In this document: piece by piece, positions 45,765 to 55,426 of the stretch
Position numbering within the stretch: position 1 is the stretch's first letter
How the letters are laid out: every line of letters begins with the position of its first letter
From: Aureibacter tunicatorum
GTDB taxonomy: Bacteria; Bacteroidota; Bacteroidia; Cytophagales; Cyclobacteriaceae
NCBI RefSeq assembly: GCF_036492635.1
Contig: NZ_AP025305.1
Span: forward strand, 3,596,001 to 3,660,000
DNA: 64,000 nt
Direction of reading: 5' to 3'
Translations under genes and position numbers: made by a program
The notes under the pieces: generated by a model
Told to the model about the DNA's origin: nothing
Seen by the model: the letters and a program-made list of their open reading frames with translations, nothing else
Database searches by the model: none

Positions 45765-46439
45765 ATGAAGGTATTCATAACTTTTCTTACAGCCTGCATA
45801 ATTAGCTTCCTTCTTTATTCTGGCATTCAAATGCATCAATTTGCTGAAGGAGTAAAAAATGACACTGCCCGATTCAAACATTTCAAATTGCGCAATGAGA
45901 TACAAGAAGGCGATATCATCTTCCAAACCTCTCAATCAAGCCAAAGCAAAGCAATTCAACTTGCTACGCATTCAAAGTACAGCCATATGGGAATCATATT
46001 CAAGAGAGATAACCAATATGTTGTTTATGAGGCAATACAACCTGTTCAATTAACTTCTCTGAAAAAATGGATTGTTCGCGGCCAAAATGGTCATTACATA
46101 GTCAAGCGTCTTAAAAATGCGGAAACAGCATTAACCGAAGACGCTATAAAAAAGATGAAACAGGTAGGGAGCCACTATTTGAACAAACCCTACGATATTC
46201 ATTTCGAATGGTCGGATGACAAAATTTATTGCTCTGAGCTGGTCTGGAAAATTTACAAAGAAGCTACAGGTATAGAAGTTGGAAGCCTTCAACATTTATC
46301 CGATTTTGATTTACGCGACAAGGTTGTCCAGTCGAAAATGAAAGAAAGGTATGGGAATAATACTCCATTGGATGAACCCGTAATTTCACCGGCAGCGATG
46401 TTCCACTCTGATAAATTGATAACTGTTGCTGGGAATTAG
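45765..46439 (+). CDS. YiiX/YebB-like permuted papain-fold amidase
   Basis: 224 residues, anchored by an N-terminal helix or signal (FITFLTACIISFLLYSGI). Motifs: EGDIIFQTSQSS, ATHSKYSHMGIIF with catalytic His74, and DDKIYCSELVWKIY with Cys156. The order His before Cys is the circularly permuted NlpC/P60-type YiiX group (PF05708). Members act on peptide or acyl bonds in the envelope. It stands alone after a terminator. Confidence 0.9.
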   Translation: MKVFITFLTACIISFLLYSGIQMHQFAEGVKNDTARFKHFKLRNEIQEGDIIFQTSQSSQSKAIQLATHSKYSHMGIIFKRDNQYVVYEAIQPVQLTSLKKWIVRGQNGHYIVKRLKNAETALTEDAIKKMKQVGSHYLNKPYDIHFEWSDDKIYCSELVWKIYKEATGIEVGSLQHLSDFDLRDKVVQSKMKERYGNNTPLDEPVISPAAMFHSDKLITVAGN

Positions 46440-46492
46440 CCCTCTATTATTTCAATCCTTCGAACTTAAGAATATCAAATAAAATCGAAAGC

Positions 46493-46500
46493 TAACTTTG
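46493..46500 (+). promoter_or_regulatory. -7 box TAACTTTG before the DUF420 gene
   Basis: TAACTTTG fits TAnnTTTG, about 95 bases before ATG 46595. No clear -33 element. Confidence 0.35.
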
Positions 46501-46594
46501 TGAATAATTTATTTTAAATCTCTAAATATTCAATTAAAATAGCACTATTGAATCTTTTCTTATATAACAGCAAACACTGCAAAACTATATTCAC

Positions 46595-47131
46595 ATGCCC
46601 GAACTTGTAAAAACCGAAAGAAACTACTCCAAAGCAATATGGATCTTATCCATTGGCATAAACCTTTTGATTGGCCTTGCTTATTTTATACCAACGATCA
46701 CTTTATCACAAAGCTATGATTTCTCTTACATTCCCAAATTGAATGCGACGCTAAACGGTTTGACCTTCCTTAGTTTGCTTGGGGCTTTGATCAGCATTAA
46801 ACTTAAAAAGCTAACCCTGCACAGAAATTTCATTTTCGCCGCTCTGGGCTTCACTGGAATTTTCCTTGGATCATATTTGCTTTACCACTTTACAACGCCT
46901 TCAACAGCTTATGGAGGTGTAGGAATGATTAAAGTTGTGTATCTATTTATCTTAATCACCCACATACTGCTTGCCGCTTTGATTGTGCCTTTGGCATTGG
47001 TGTCAATTGCCAGAGGCTTGAACATGAAAACCGAAAAACACAAAAAAATCGCTCGTTGGGTCATGCCGATATGGCTTTATGTCAGCCTTACTGGTGTTGT
47101 TATTTACTTGATGATCTCGCCTTATTACTAA
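46595..47131 (+). CDS. DUF420 membrane protein (CtaM-like)
   Basis: 178 residues with five helices (AIWILSIGINLLIGLAYFI, LNGLTFLSLLGALISI, FIFAALGFTGIFLGSYLLY, VYLFILITHILLAALIVPLA, WVMPIWLYVSLTGVVIYLM). Conserved His in LHRNF, LYHF and ITHILLA are typical of DUF420. In Firmicutes the family (CtaM) is needed for cytochrome oxidase maturation, so haem or copper handling is likely; no oxidase gene is nearby. Confidence 0.93.
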   Translation: MPELVKTERNYSKAIWILSIGINLLIGLAYFIPTITLSQSYDFSYIPKLNATLNGLTFLSLLGALISIKLKKLTLHRNFIFAALGFTGIFLGSYLLYHFTTPSTAYGGVGMIKVVYLFILITHILLAALIVPLALVSIARGLNMKTEKHKKIARWVMPIWLYVSLTGVVIYLMISPYY

Positions 47132-47157
47132 GCCCACTTATTGATAAACAGTGATAG

Positions 47158-47200
47158 TTAAAGGCATACAATTATTTAAATGTATGCCTTTAAGTTTTTT
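47158..47200 (+). terminator. Strong terminator after DUF420
   Basis: TTAAAGGCATACA (47158-47170) and TGTATGCCTTTAA (47181-47193) pair perfectly over 13 bp with a 10-base loop, then G and six T. It ends right at the stop of the opposing barrel gene (47201). Confidence 0.9.
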
Positions 47201-47845
47201 CTACAAAAAGAAACAAAGCCCCACCACAGCGTCAATTTCCTTTATCTTTTTCTTATGATCAGCATCATCTTGATTTTTCAACATAGTATACTGATAATTC
47301 AACCCAAGCTCAACCGAAATACTAGGAGTAATAAAATATGCAGCTCCTGCTCCACCAACTAAATTAATACCGTTATACTTCTGTTCAAAATCACCTGAGT
47401 ATTGACGAGACAATGAATATCCTGCCCCTATTTGCGCGTATGGTTTAAACTTCTGCTCTGTAAAATAATATTTAGAAAACATATTGAAATCTAAACCAGT
47501 AAGTTTGTTATTCATCTTAATTCTTTGGATATCATCACCGCTATTGATAAAAAACATACCATTTAGGTTAGAATATAAATAACTTATATCCAATCCAATA
47601 ATCAAATTATCGATAACAGTATAACCTGCCCCTATATTAATATTAAAATTCTTATCATCATCATCATCATAACTTACCTTGTTACCGTCAACAATAAACA
47701 CCTCAGTGGACTTTTCAGATTTAAATCTAATATTGCTTGAGCCTCCGATCATTATTTTACCTTTTTCAATGGCTTGAGCCTTGGAATTATCAGCCAATCC
47801 AATAAATACGCAGATAATAAGTGCAAATTTTGTTAGTTGTTTCAT
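47201..47845 (-). CDS. Outer-membrane beta-barrel protein
   Basis: 214 residues from ATG 47845, where a signal peptide MKQLTKFALIICVFIGLADN (then SKA|Q) begins; a longer frame to 47977 lacks support. Strands: KIMIGGSSNIRFKSEK, FNINIGAGYTVIDNLIIGLD, FKPYAQIGAGYSLSRQYSGD, YFITPSISVELGLNYQYTML, ending VVGLCFFL. Typical OmpA-like or OMP_b-brl eight-stranded barrel. The acidic DDDDD loop in KVSYDDDDDKNFNI is notable. Confidence 0.87.
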   Translation of the reverse strand: MKQLTKFALIICVFIGLADNSKAQAIEKGKIMIGGSSNIRFKSEKSTEVFIVDGNKVSYDDDDDKNFNINIGAGYTVIDNLIIGLDISYLYSNLNGMFFINSGDDIQRIKMNNKLTGLDFNMFSKYYFTEQKFKPYAQIGAGYSLSRQYSGDFEQKYNGINLVGGAGAAYFITPSISVELGLNYQYTMLKNQDDADHKKKIKEIDAVVGLCFFL

Positions 47846-47981
47846 TTTAGGTATTTTATCTTGTGCAGATGTAAATATAACAATAAATTCAAAAAATATA
47901 AATAAAGAAAAACTATGGAAATGATCTACCAACCATAATAAAACAATATATTTATAAATAAAGAAAAAAATAAACAACTCA

Positions 47982-48632
47982 ATGAAGCTAAATTACATTC
48001 TTTTATTTTTAATTAATGTGACAATATCCATTAGCGTTAAGGGGCAAACTAAAGAAGCCGATCTTTACAAAGCAGCTTATGATTATTTGAATGACTCTAT
48101 TGTTAAATCCAAATTTGTTGATGCGAAAACACTTGCAAAAAACTGTTCATACAGATCTATAACGATCAAAGCAAATGGAAAACAAGTAAACACTAAATTC
48201 AAATTTAATTCTGAACTTCAAGTAGCTTATGAGTTTAACGATCACCGAAGAGGTTTTCCCATCGAAAATTTTATAAAATCAAAGCTAACATTATCAAAAG
48301 ATTGCTTAACAGCTCTTAGAATGAATACTAGAACATGTGACGAAGTCAACTATCTCTCAGATTCACTTGAAACTTTTTGGCAAGATTACGAAATGAAATC
48401 ATACGAAAAGATTAAAGAGTCATTGAAAAACCTGCCATCAAAAAGAAAAGACGGCTTTCAAGTTTTCTTTTCAGATATATACAAAAACACATTGTCAGCG
48501 GAGATAGATGGTTTTTGTGCTCCTTATGACAAAGTCAAAAGAGTTGGAGCTCCGCTTTTCTTCTTTTTTGTATTTAACGATCAAGGCGAAATAATAGAAG
48601 TTTATTCAGGTAAAACGATGCACTATAATTAA
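47982..48632 (+). CDS. Secreted protein of unknown function
   Basis: 216 residues. Signal peptide MKLNYILLFLINVTISISVKG|Q. The mature protein is helical and basic with four Cys (KNCSYRSI, KDCLTALRMN, TRTCDEVNY, DGFCAPYD). The terminal FFFFVFNDQGEIIEVYSG is a hydrophobic strand. No family recognised. Confidence 0.76.
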   Translation: MKLNYILLFLINVTISISVKGQTKEADLYKAAYDYLNDSIVKSKFVDAKTLAKNCSYRSITIKANGKQVNTKFKFNSELQVAYEFNDHRRGFPIENFIKSKLTLSKDCLTALRMNTRTCDEVNYLSDSLETFWQDYEMKSYEKIKESLKNLPSKRKDGFQVFFSDIYKNTLSAEIDGFCAPYDKVKRVGAPLFFFFVFNDQGEIIEVYSGKTMHYN

Positions 48633-48679
48633 AAAAGCGAATAGATTTTTATCACATAAATAACACGCACTCAATCTAT

Positions 48680-48928
48680 ATGTATAACGAAACCGATGAG
48701 GATTTAAAACAAGTTCATATATCAATACTAAATCTGCTTTATTTGTCTAAAAATCAATCAATGCAAAAGTCCATACTTATAAACAAGCTATTAGAGTCTT
48801 ACTCTTTGGATTCAATCGATCGAATTTTATCAGAACTAACAGCAATGGACTTAATTGAGTTGGAAGCAGATGAAAATACCATATTTCTAGCTTTTAACAG
48901 CTACTTTTATTTGGAAAGCTTGAACTAG
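48680..48928 (+). CDS. Winged-helix-like N-terminal part of a broken gene
   Basis: 82 residues: VHISILNLLYLSKNQSMQKS, ILINKLLESYSLDSIDRILS, ELTAMDLIELEADENT, a helix-turn-helix plus wing pattern, ending LESLN at TAG 48926-48928. The same frame then continues, with a membrane segment, to 49195. The 82-residue form may be complete, but the seamless continuation suggests a stop mutation in a 171-residue gene. Confidence 0.6.
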   Translation: MYNETDEDLKQVHISILNLLYLSKNQSMQKSILINKLLESYSLDSIDRILSELTAMDLIELEADENTIFLAFNSYFYLESLN

Positions 48929-49195
48929 GTCCAACTTATTAAAGATCCTGATACAAAGTATCCAACCTTAGATGAAACAAGAGAAACTGTAGATCTATTT
49001 GGATATAAAAAATACAAAAAATATGTTTTCATTTGGCTCATACTATTCAGCATCATTTCGATAATCTATAGACACTTTTTTAATTCAACATACAAAAGCA
49101 AAAAAACTGATATTGATATAGTATTAACAGATGAGGTATTAATGGATATTAAAAATAAATTACAAGATAATTTAGACTCATTAGATATTAATTAA
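48929..49195 (+). pseudogene. In-frame continuation after TAG, with a TM segment
   Basis: Same frame as 48680-48928: VQLIKDPDTKYPTLDETRET, then VDLFGYKKYKKYVFIWLILF (membrane start), SIISIIYRHFFN, ending VLMDIKNKLQDNLDSLDIN at TAA 49193-49195. It has no own start near its beginning. The whole would be a winged helix, a linker, one membrane helix and a short tail, a membrane-tethered regulator layout. Reading through TAG or a nonsense mutation are the options. Confidence 0.55.
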
Positions 49196-49208
49196 CTAAA
49201 TATGATAA

Positions 49209-49875
49209 ATGAAATTTTTAAAAGATGCTTTACTAATATCATCAGTTCTCTTTTAATTTCACTTTTTTGTCAGAAAGCTTCAAATGCCTAGGTCAGGCTA
49301 CAAGTTCTGATGAAACCATTTATTGGATTGACACAGTAAATGGTCAAAATTTTTTAAAAATATTCTCAACAGCTGATCATGACTTGAAAAACTTAGTCGC
49401 CGAATACGGAAATAGTAAAGTTGAGCATGTTTTCAATCTTGACTCCAAAGGTTTCGAACTTATTAACATTCCCTTCCACAATCAAATCGAATGGATCACA
49501 GATGACAGTTTCGCGCTTGTTGAAAACTGTGGAGTAAATTGCATATACGCTTTAATATTTAATACCCACAAAGAAAAACCTATTCTAACTTCACTGCTTT
49601 ATTATCCGAGATTAAAACATGCAAACTTTATAACAGATAATAACAATTATTACGCGACTTTCAATCTCTCCACGTCAAAGCCAAGTTTCATAATTGTAGA
49701 TACCGACAGTCAAAAAAAGGATACTATAAATATCCCCGAAACTTGGATTAGAAGTATCGGTTCAATACCTAGTATCATTGACAGTGTTAAAATAAAAAAC
49801 AATCGCATTGAAATCGTTCAAATAATTGACTCTATCACTACTAGAACAAGCTCAAAAATAATTAAGCTCAAGTAA
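49209..49875 (+). pseudogene. Secreted protein gene with a one-base frameshift in its signal peptide
   Basis: ATG 49209 opens MKFLKDALLISSVLF and stops at TAA 49254-49256. Removing one T from the run 49251-49254 continues it as NFTFLSESFKCLGQ into the frame that runs to 49875 without interruption (TSSDETIYWIDTVNGQNFLK, IEWITDDSFALVENCGVNCI, KPSFIIVDTDSQKKDTINIP). The intact frame alone has only a TTG at 49267. The body is beta-rich, possibly propeller-like; no family recognised. Decay or a run-length sequencing error. Confidence 0.65.
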
Positions 49876-50021
49876 GCATCAAATAAAACAAAAGAATAAA
49901 CTTCAACATCTAAAAATCCTTTAATACATTTAATTAATATATATATTTGTATTCAAACTCACCCAAGCTTGATTTTATTATAGTTTTACAATAAGCATTG
50001 TTCATATCTCTTTTGCTCATT

Positions 50022-50819
50022 ATGGAGAAAATCTACTACAAACATTTTTTTGATCTAAATAATGCAAAATACGATTTTGAAGAAGCTCCCTATGAAGAAA
50101 TTGAAAAGCACATTCAAAATATTCAACAAATGGAATCGCTTTTGCCCGCTTCCCAATCATTCTACATGCTTATCGATATGGGCAGAAAAAACATTCCTTA
50201 CGTAAGCTCAAATATCAAACATTGCCTGAGTATAAACACTGATAATCTAAAGATCCCAGGCACTGAGGAATGGATAAAAAATGTATTCGCAGAAGACCGG
50301 TTGCCTTGGATAGAACTCGTTGAAAAGCTGTATGAAAAAGCTAAGGAAACGGTTCCCGCAAGCCAGTACATGAATTGCGCATATACTTGGAATTACAGAT
50401 TTAATTCAAGCGGCAAAACATTCAACCTTATCTCGCATTACACCCCTTTGATTCTAAATGCCAATAATGAACATGTGTTGGGACTGTCACACATATCTAT
50501 TTTGGATGTCAAATTCTTCAAGGAAGTCAGCGGAAGCCTTATGTGCCTTAACGAGCACAATGCATATGAAACTCTTTGCCTTATTTCGAACCCACAAGTC
50601 ATAGATTTTAAATCTTTAACGAATAGAGAAAAAATCATAGTCAAATGTCTTGCTTGCGGAGAATCGGCGCAGGACATTTCTGATAAATTGCATATTAGCA
50701 TACATACAGTATATACGCATTGCAAAAACATTTACAAAAAACTAGAGATCAATTCATCCGGCGAACTTGTCTCTTTTTATAAAAACAACCCTTTTTGTTT
50801 TGAAGATCTCGGCAATTAA
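50022..50819 (+). CDS. LuxR-family regulator with PAS-like N-terminus
   Basis: 265 residues from ATG 50022 (a TTG at 49998 is in frame). The C-terminal GerE/LuxR domain starts FKSLTNREKIIVKCLACGES, AQDISDKLHISIHTVYTHCK, NIYKKLEINSSGELVSFYK. The N-terminal 190 residues are a PAS-like sensor (SFYMLIDMGRKNIPYVSSNI, ISHYTPLILNANNEHVLGLS), a type common in Bacteroidota. It lies 229 bases upstream of the DUF4157-protease gene on the same strand and is a candidate regulator of it. Confidence 0.9.
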   Translation: MEKIYYKHFFDLNNAKYDFEEAPYEEIEKHIQNIQQMESLLPASQSFYMLIDMGRKNIPYVSSNIKHCLSINTDNLKIPGTEEWIKNVFAEDRLPWIELVEKLYEKAKETVPASQYMNCAYTWNYRFNSSGKTFNLISHYTPLILNANNEHVLGLSHISILDVKFFKEVSGSLMCLNEHNAYETLCLISNPQVIDFKSLTNREKIIVKCLACGESAQDISDKLHISIHTVYTHCKNIYKKLEINSSGELVSFYKNNPFCFEDLGN

Positions 50820-51048
50820 GCCTTTAAGCCAAACCTCTGTTTTTCAAATTTATTTTTGGATACATTACGTTTGAAAACTTCCTTTCAGTTCACATTTTAA
50901 AGGCGAAAGACTTAAATATACCTAAATTGGGTATTTACAATATTTCTAGATCTTAATATAATTGTTCTAATAATTAATCTGTCAAAGGTATTGATAGACC
51001 AAACTTGCGCACGGACAAATTATAAACTAGATCTTTCTTACACAACTA

Positions 51049-52746
51049 ATGAATCAATCCAAACAGGATCACTCCAATAATACTACCCTTCAGTTTCTAG
51101 CGGATCAAAAAATGAAAGCCAATTGGAAAGCAGTCCAATTGAAAAAAAAAGATAATTCAAAATCCAGCTTTGAAAATTCTAACAATGACTTGAGTATCGC
51201 ACAATTGCATGCGGATATTGAAGCGATAAAATCCAGTGAGCATTTTAAAATGTGGAATACGCCTCCTTCTGGAGACTTGCCGGCTCAAAAAAAAGAAAAT
51301 TCAACAACTAGACACACCAATCTAGACGCATCCAAATCAAATAATACAGGACTTCCGCATCAACTTAAAACCGGTGTTGAAAACCTCTCCGGTTACTCTA
51401 TGGATGATGTCAAAGTACATTACAACTCCGACAAACCCGCTCAACTGCAAGCTCATGCCTTTGCTCAAGGTACAGATATTCATATTGCTTCCGGCCAAGA
51501 AAAACATTTGCCGCATGAAGCTTGGCATGTAGTGCAACAAAAACAAGGAAGAGTGAAACCGACTATGCAAATGAAAGGCAAAGTCAATATCAATGACGAC
51601 GCTGGCTTGGAGAAAGAAGCGGATGAGATGGGAGCTAAGGCAATAGATTATTCCGAAAAAATTGAGACACATATAAACCTTAATAATTCCCGTACCTCAA
51701 AAAATCAAGGAATTACTCAACGCTTAGTTATAAATGCCCAAAGTAATGACAGAGGAGTAAGGGATGCTGTTAATAGCACTGTAACTCATCGACAGTGGGG
51801 TGACGATAATAATGAACTAAACGAACAAGAAGCCAGAAACCATCACCAATCCACAGTATATGAAAATAGTGAAGATAATGCATTGAGTGATTTCAATAAT
51901 AATGAACCTATTCATATTGTGGGACATGGAGCTGTTGTTCTTGATGATAAAAATGTTGGGTTTAGAGCTATTACTATTGGCAATAAAAGCCCTGAAGAAT
52001 TAGTAGAATTTTTCAACCGAACAAATTTGCCTAAAGATTTCACTGGATTAATATATCTTCAAGCTTGTTATAGCGCGGCGGGTTATCATAAATCCTTTCT
52101 GGAAAGATTTAGAAAATGCATGTTTAAAAATGGATGGACTAGTTTCAAAATTAAAGGAAATTTAGGTTCTTCACGTGTCACAAATGGAGCAATTGATATT
52201 CAAGATCAAAATAAAGAAACAGCCGCACTCTATTGGCTTTTAAGCAATAGTAGACCTATTATTGAAGAAATTAAGAACACTCCGCTTCCCACTCTCGCAA
52301 AGGTTTTCAGAAATAGAAGAAGACAATTTTTAGAAGCAAGATCTGAAAGTGTAGTGGAAATCAAAGAACTATTAGAAGAAAAACTAGTCAATGTTAAAGT
52401 AGAAGAAGCAGGAGAAGTAAAAGAAGTAAAGGTCGCAGGAGAAGCAGAAGCAGAAGAAACTACTCCTGTATATTCTGCAGAGTCCCCTGAAAACACCATC
52501 ATAACTCCAGCAAGCACTCCTATCTCACTTCCAAATGAAAATATTTATTATAAAGACAATGAAAAGTATCGAAATAAACTTATTCGTAAATCAAAAAGCC
52601 TCATAGAATTTTTAGAAAGTGAAAAGTTCTGTAGCGATGACTTAAGAAAAATTGAATACAAAATTAAAATCCAACAAAAAGCTATTAATCAAATAGTTTC
52701 ATTAATAGAAAGACCTCTTTATGAATCAAATGAAAACAACAATTGA
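51049..52746 (+). CDS. DUF4157 (eCIS core) protein with C80-like cysteine protease domain
   Basis: 565 residues, no signal peptide. A disordered leader (1-100) holds LPAQKKENS. Residues 101-175 are DUF4157: [40 protein letters not shown], then H156-E-x-x-H160 in [12 protein letters not shown], followed by [12 protein letters not shown]. After ITQR (222-225) comes a module like the MARTX/TcdA autoprotease: [27 protein letters not shown] with His293, [10 protein letters not shown] with Cys340, then [20 protein letters not shown] and GNLGSSR, a basic region where C80 domains bind inositol hexakisphosphate. Residues 400-565 are an acidic linker and a helical tail. The two-domain architecture is visible; effector status is inferred from DUF4157. 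Confidence 0.85.
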   Translation: MNQSKQDHSNNTTLQFLADQKMKANWKAVQLKKKDNSKSSFENSNNDLSIAQLHADIEAIKSSEHFKMWNTPPSGDLPAQKKENSTTRHTNLDASKSNNTGLPHQLKTGVENLSGYSMDDVKVHYNSDKPAQLQAHAFAQGTDIHIASGQEKHLPHEAWHVVQQKQGRVKPTMQMKGKVNINDDAGLEKEADEMGAKAIDYSEKIETHINLNNSRTSKNQGITQRLVINAQSNDRGVRDAVNSTVTHRQWGDDNNELNEQEARNHHQSTVYENSEDNALSDFNNNEPIHIVGHGAVVLDDKNVGFRAITIGNKSPEELVEFFNRTNLPKDFTGLIYLQACYSAAGYHKSFLERFRKCMFKNGWTSFKIKGNLGSSRVTNGAIDIQDQNKETAALYWLLSNSRPIIEEIKNTPLPTLAKVFRNRRRQFLEARSESVVEIKELLEEKLVNVKVEEAGEVKEVKVAGEAEAEETTPVYSAESPENTIITPASTPISLPNENIYYKDNEKYRNKLIRKSKSLIEFLESEKFCSDDLRKIEYKIKIQQKAINQIVSLIERPLYESNENNN

Positions 52747-52936
52747 TAAACAGTATTGAATCGACTGACAATAAAAATATTATAAAATAGAACTTAATAT
52801 AAAAACAGACACATTACATAAAACGTATTAGACAATAATATACAAAGGTTTAAAAATTTTATTCCGTTAGTCATTTCATAAAAGACAGGAAAGCTATTGC
52901 ATTTGTCTCATAAATAAATTTTTTAAAATTATAATT

Positions 52937-55381
52937 ATGAGAACAACCGCAACTCCTCTCTGTAACACAGTTTTGCTTGTTATACTAATATTATCAGGCA
53001 TGCTTCCAATAAGAGCCCAGCATATTATTCATCATAATATCTCAGGGCGAATAATCGATGAAAACAAAGAACCTGTAAGCTTTGCGAATGCCGCCTTGCT
53101 TTTCTCTTCAGATTCAACACTTGTCAACGGAACAGCCTCCGATGAACATGGATTTATCGAAATTAAAAATATCGAGGCAGGAAAGTATCTCTTAAAAATA
53201 TCGGCTATAGGCTACGAGCAACACATACAGCCAATTTCGATATCATTAGATAAAATACATCATAATCTAGGCGAGATTATCGTGCGTCAAAGTATCAAAG
53301 AACTGGAGTCTGTTGAGGTCATCGGTCAGCGACAAGTAATCGAAAGAAAAATCGATCGTTTGGTATTTAATGTCGAAAACACTATACTCACAAGTGGGGC
53401 AGACGGTCTTGAAATACTGTCAAAAACGCCGGGAATAATCGTTGATCATGAAGGAAATATCAAAATCCACGGCAAAGACGGTGTAGTGGTAATGATCAAT
53501 GACAAACGAAGCTATCTTACAGGAAAAGAGCTGTCAGACATGCTCAAATCCATGAGTGCAGACAATATTTCCAGCATCGAAGTGATCACGAACCCTTCCG
53601 CTAGATATGATGCGGAAGGCAATGCAGGAATATTGAATATTGTGCTCAAAGAAATGAAAGAAAAAGGCTATAACGGGAGTATATACGCAGGTATCAATCA
53701 AGGCAAATATCCAGGAGCAAACACTGGGGCAAATTTCAACTTCAGAGCAGGTAAATTCAGCGGGTATCTTCAAGCCGACTATAGATACTATGAAGGCTTT
53801 GATCAATTGTATTTGGAAAGAGAAGTTGGACAAGAAGCTGAAAAAGAAATCGTAAGGCAAGACACATATAATCCTTACGATTTTCAAACTCCCTCATTAA
53901 GAATAGGGTTGGATTATGATGTTAATGAAAAAAACATCTTTGGAATCATGTTTAATGGATACACAAGATCAAGATCTGTGGTCTATGAAAATATAACGGA
54001 GATCTATAATCATAACAATCAACACATATCTGATATCTGGTCTGATTCTCATAGCGAAATGGACTTTAGCTCTTATTCCTTCAACCTAAATTATATACAT
54101 AAATTTGATACTCTTGGTCAAAGGCTATCAGTGGACCTAGACTACAGCAACTTTGAAAATGCAGAGGAAGCATACTACAAAAGCAAAGTGCTTTCGGATG
54201 CAACAAAAGATGAAATCGAAGAGGCAAGGAGCTACCAACCTTATGAAGTCAGAATAGTCAGCTCCAAATTGGATTATGAAAAACCAATAGGCTTATATAA
54301 GCTAGAGTCCGGGTTAAAATTCAGTCATTCGTTAGTCGATAATGACGTAAGGTTTGATTCACTCAAAAATAATGAATGGGTTATTGATAAATACCGAACC
54401 AATGACTTTACCTACGAGGAAGCAATTCCGGCAGGTTATGTTAACTTCTCAGGTCCTATCAGTAAAAAAATAACCTTCCAAAGCGGTCTACGTGTGGAAC
54501 ATACAATAACCAATGGCCGATCAAAGAATGAAAACAAGCTAGTAGACCGTAAATACACTAGTTTTTTCCCCAGCTTATTTCTTAAATATGATATCGACGA
54601 TGACCATAGCCTAAGCTACTCGTACAGCAGACGCGTGCGTAGGCCCACATTTAGCCAGCTCAATCCTTTTTTATTCTTTTTGGATCCCTTTACAGGATTA
54701 CAAGGCAACCCATACCTTAAACCCGAATTTACAAACAATCTTCAGCTAGATTATATATTTTCGCAAAAGTATGCTATCTCTCTATCCTATACACATACAA
54801 CTGATGTGCTCAACACTTTGATAACACAAGACAATAATGCGCAATTGATGATACAATCCTTTGCGAATATAGATCAAAGACAAAATTATTCAATTAATAT
54901 CAACATTCCCGTCTCTGTCTCCAAATGGTGGGAAATGAGCAACTCATTATCATTGTTCGGCAATAGGTTTAAAACCGATAACGAATACACCACATTGGAT
55001 CAAAGCCAATTTAGCGCTTACATACAAAACATCAATACTTTCTTGATCGGTAAAACTATTAAAGCGGAATTCTCGGGCTGGTATCAAAGTCCTTCGTTGA
55101 ATGGAAGCATGAAACTCGATCATATATATGAATTTACTATCGGATTGGAAAAATCTTTTTTTGACGAACGCCTCAGCATCAATGCAAAAGCAAGGGATGC
55201 ATTTCGAACATTAAAATTTAGCGGTCATTCTATACAAGACAATGTCACGCTTGATCTCCGACAAAGTTACGACTCCAACCGATATCAAATCACCCTAAGA
55301 TATAATTTCACAAAAGGAACTAAAGTGCAAAACCGAACTAGAAGCTCAGGCAACAAAGAAGAACAAAACCGTGTGGAATAA
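52937..55381 (+). CDS. TonB-dependent receptor, outer-membrane beta-barrel-3 type
   Basis: 814 residues. Signal peptide (CNTVLLVILILSGMLPIRA|Q). A carboxypeptidase-regulatory-like domain 33-112 (GRIIDENKEPVSFANAALLF, GKYLLKISAIGYEQHIQPIS), a plug 130-235 (GLEILSKTPGIIVDHEGNIK, VVVMINDKRSYLTGKELSDM, IEVITNPSARYDAEGNAGIL), then the PF14905 barrel with SYSRRVRRPTFSQLNPFLFF and GNPYLKPEFTNNLQLDYIFS, ending ITLRYNFTKG. It should import a large nutrient or chelate across the outer membrane. No SusD or binding lipoprotein adjoins. Confidence 0.95.
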   Translation: MRTTATPLCNTVLLVILILSGMLPIRAQHIIHHNISGRIIDENKEPVSFANAALLFSSDSTLVNGTASDEHGFIEIKNIEAGKYLLKISAIGYEQHIQPISISLDKIHHNLGEIIVRQSIKELESVEVIGQRQVIERKIDRLVFNVENTILTSGADGLEILSKTPGIIVDHEGNIKIHGKDGVVVMINDKRSYLTGKELSDMLKSMSADNISSIEVITNPSARYDAEGNAGILNIVLKEMKEKGYNGSIYAGINQGKYPGANTGANFNFRAGKFSGYLQADYRYYEGFDQLYLEREVGQEAEKEIVRQDTYNPYDFQTPSLRIGLDYDVNEKNIFGIMFNGYTRSRSVVYENITEIYNHNNQHISDIWSDSHSEMDFSSYSFNLNYIHKFDTLGQRLSVDLDYSNFENAEEAYYKSKVLSDATKDEIEEARSYQPYEVRIVSSKLDYEKPIGLYKLESGLKFSHSLVDNDVRFDSLKNNEWVIDKYRTNDFTYEEAIPAGYVNFSGPISKKITFQSGLRVEHTITNGRSKNENKLVDRKYTSFFPSLFLKYDIDDDHSLSYSYSRRVRRPTFSQLNPFLFFLDPFTGLQGNPYLKPEFTNNLQLDYIFSQKYAISLSYTHTTDVLNTLITQDNNAQLMIQSFANIDQRQNYSININIPVSVSKWWEMSNSLSLFGNRFKTDNEYTTLDQSQFSAYIQNINTFLIGKTIKAEFSGWYQSPSLNGSMKLDHIYEFTIGLEKSFFDERLSINAKARDAFRTLKFSGHSIQDNVTLDLRQSYDSNRYQITLRYNFTKGTKVQNRTRSSGNKEEQNRVE

Positions 55382-55426
55382 ACCTATTATTTAAAAATGT
55401 AACTTAACATACTAACTCAACTACAG

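Noticed and set aside
48926-48928. Genome-wide TAG recoding (amber suppression)
   Set aside because: Ordinary genes here, such as the hydrolase ending at 2191 and the Sel1 protein ending at 4500, use TAG as their normal stop.
51049-52746. A complete contractile injection system next to the DUF4157 gene
   Set aside because: No sheath, tube, baseplate, tail-fibre or AAA ATPase gene is seen within the window; neighbours are a LuxR regulator and a TonB-dependent receptor.
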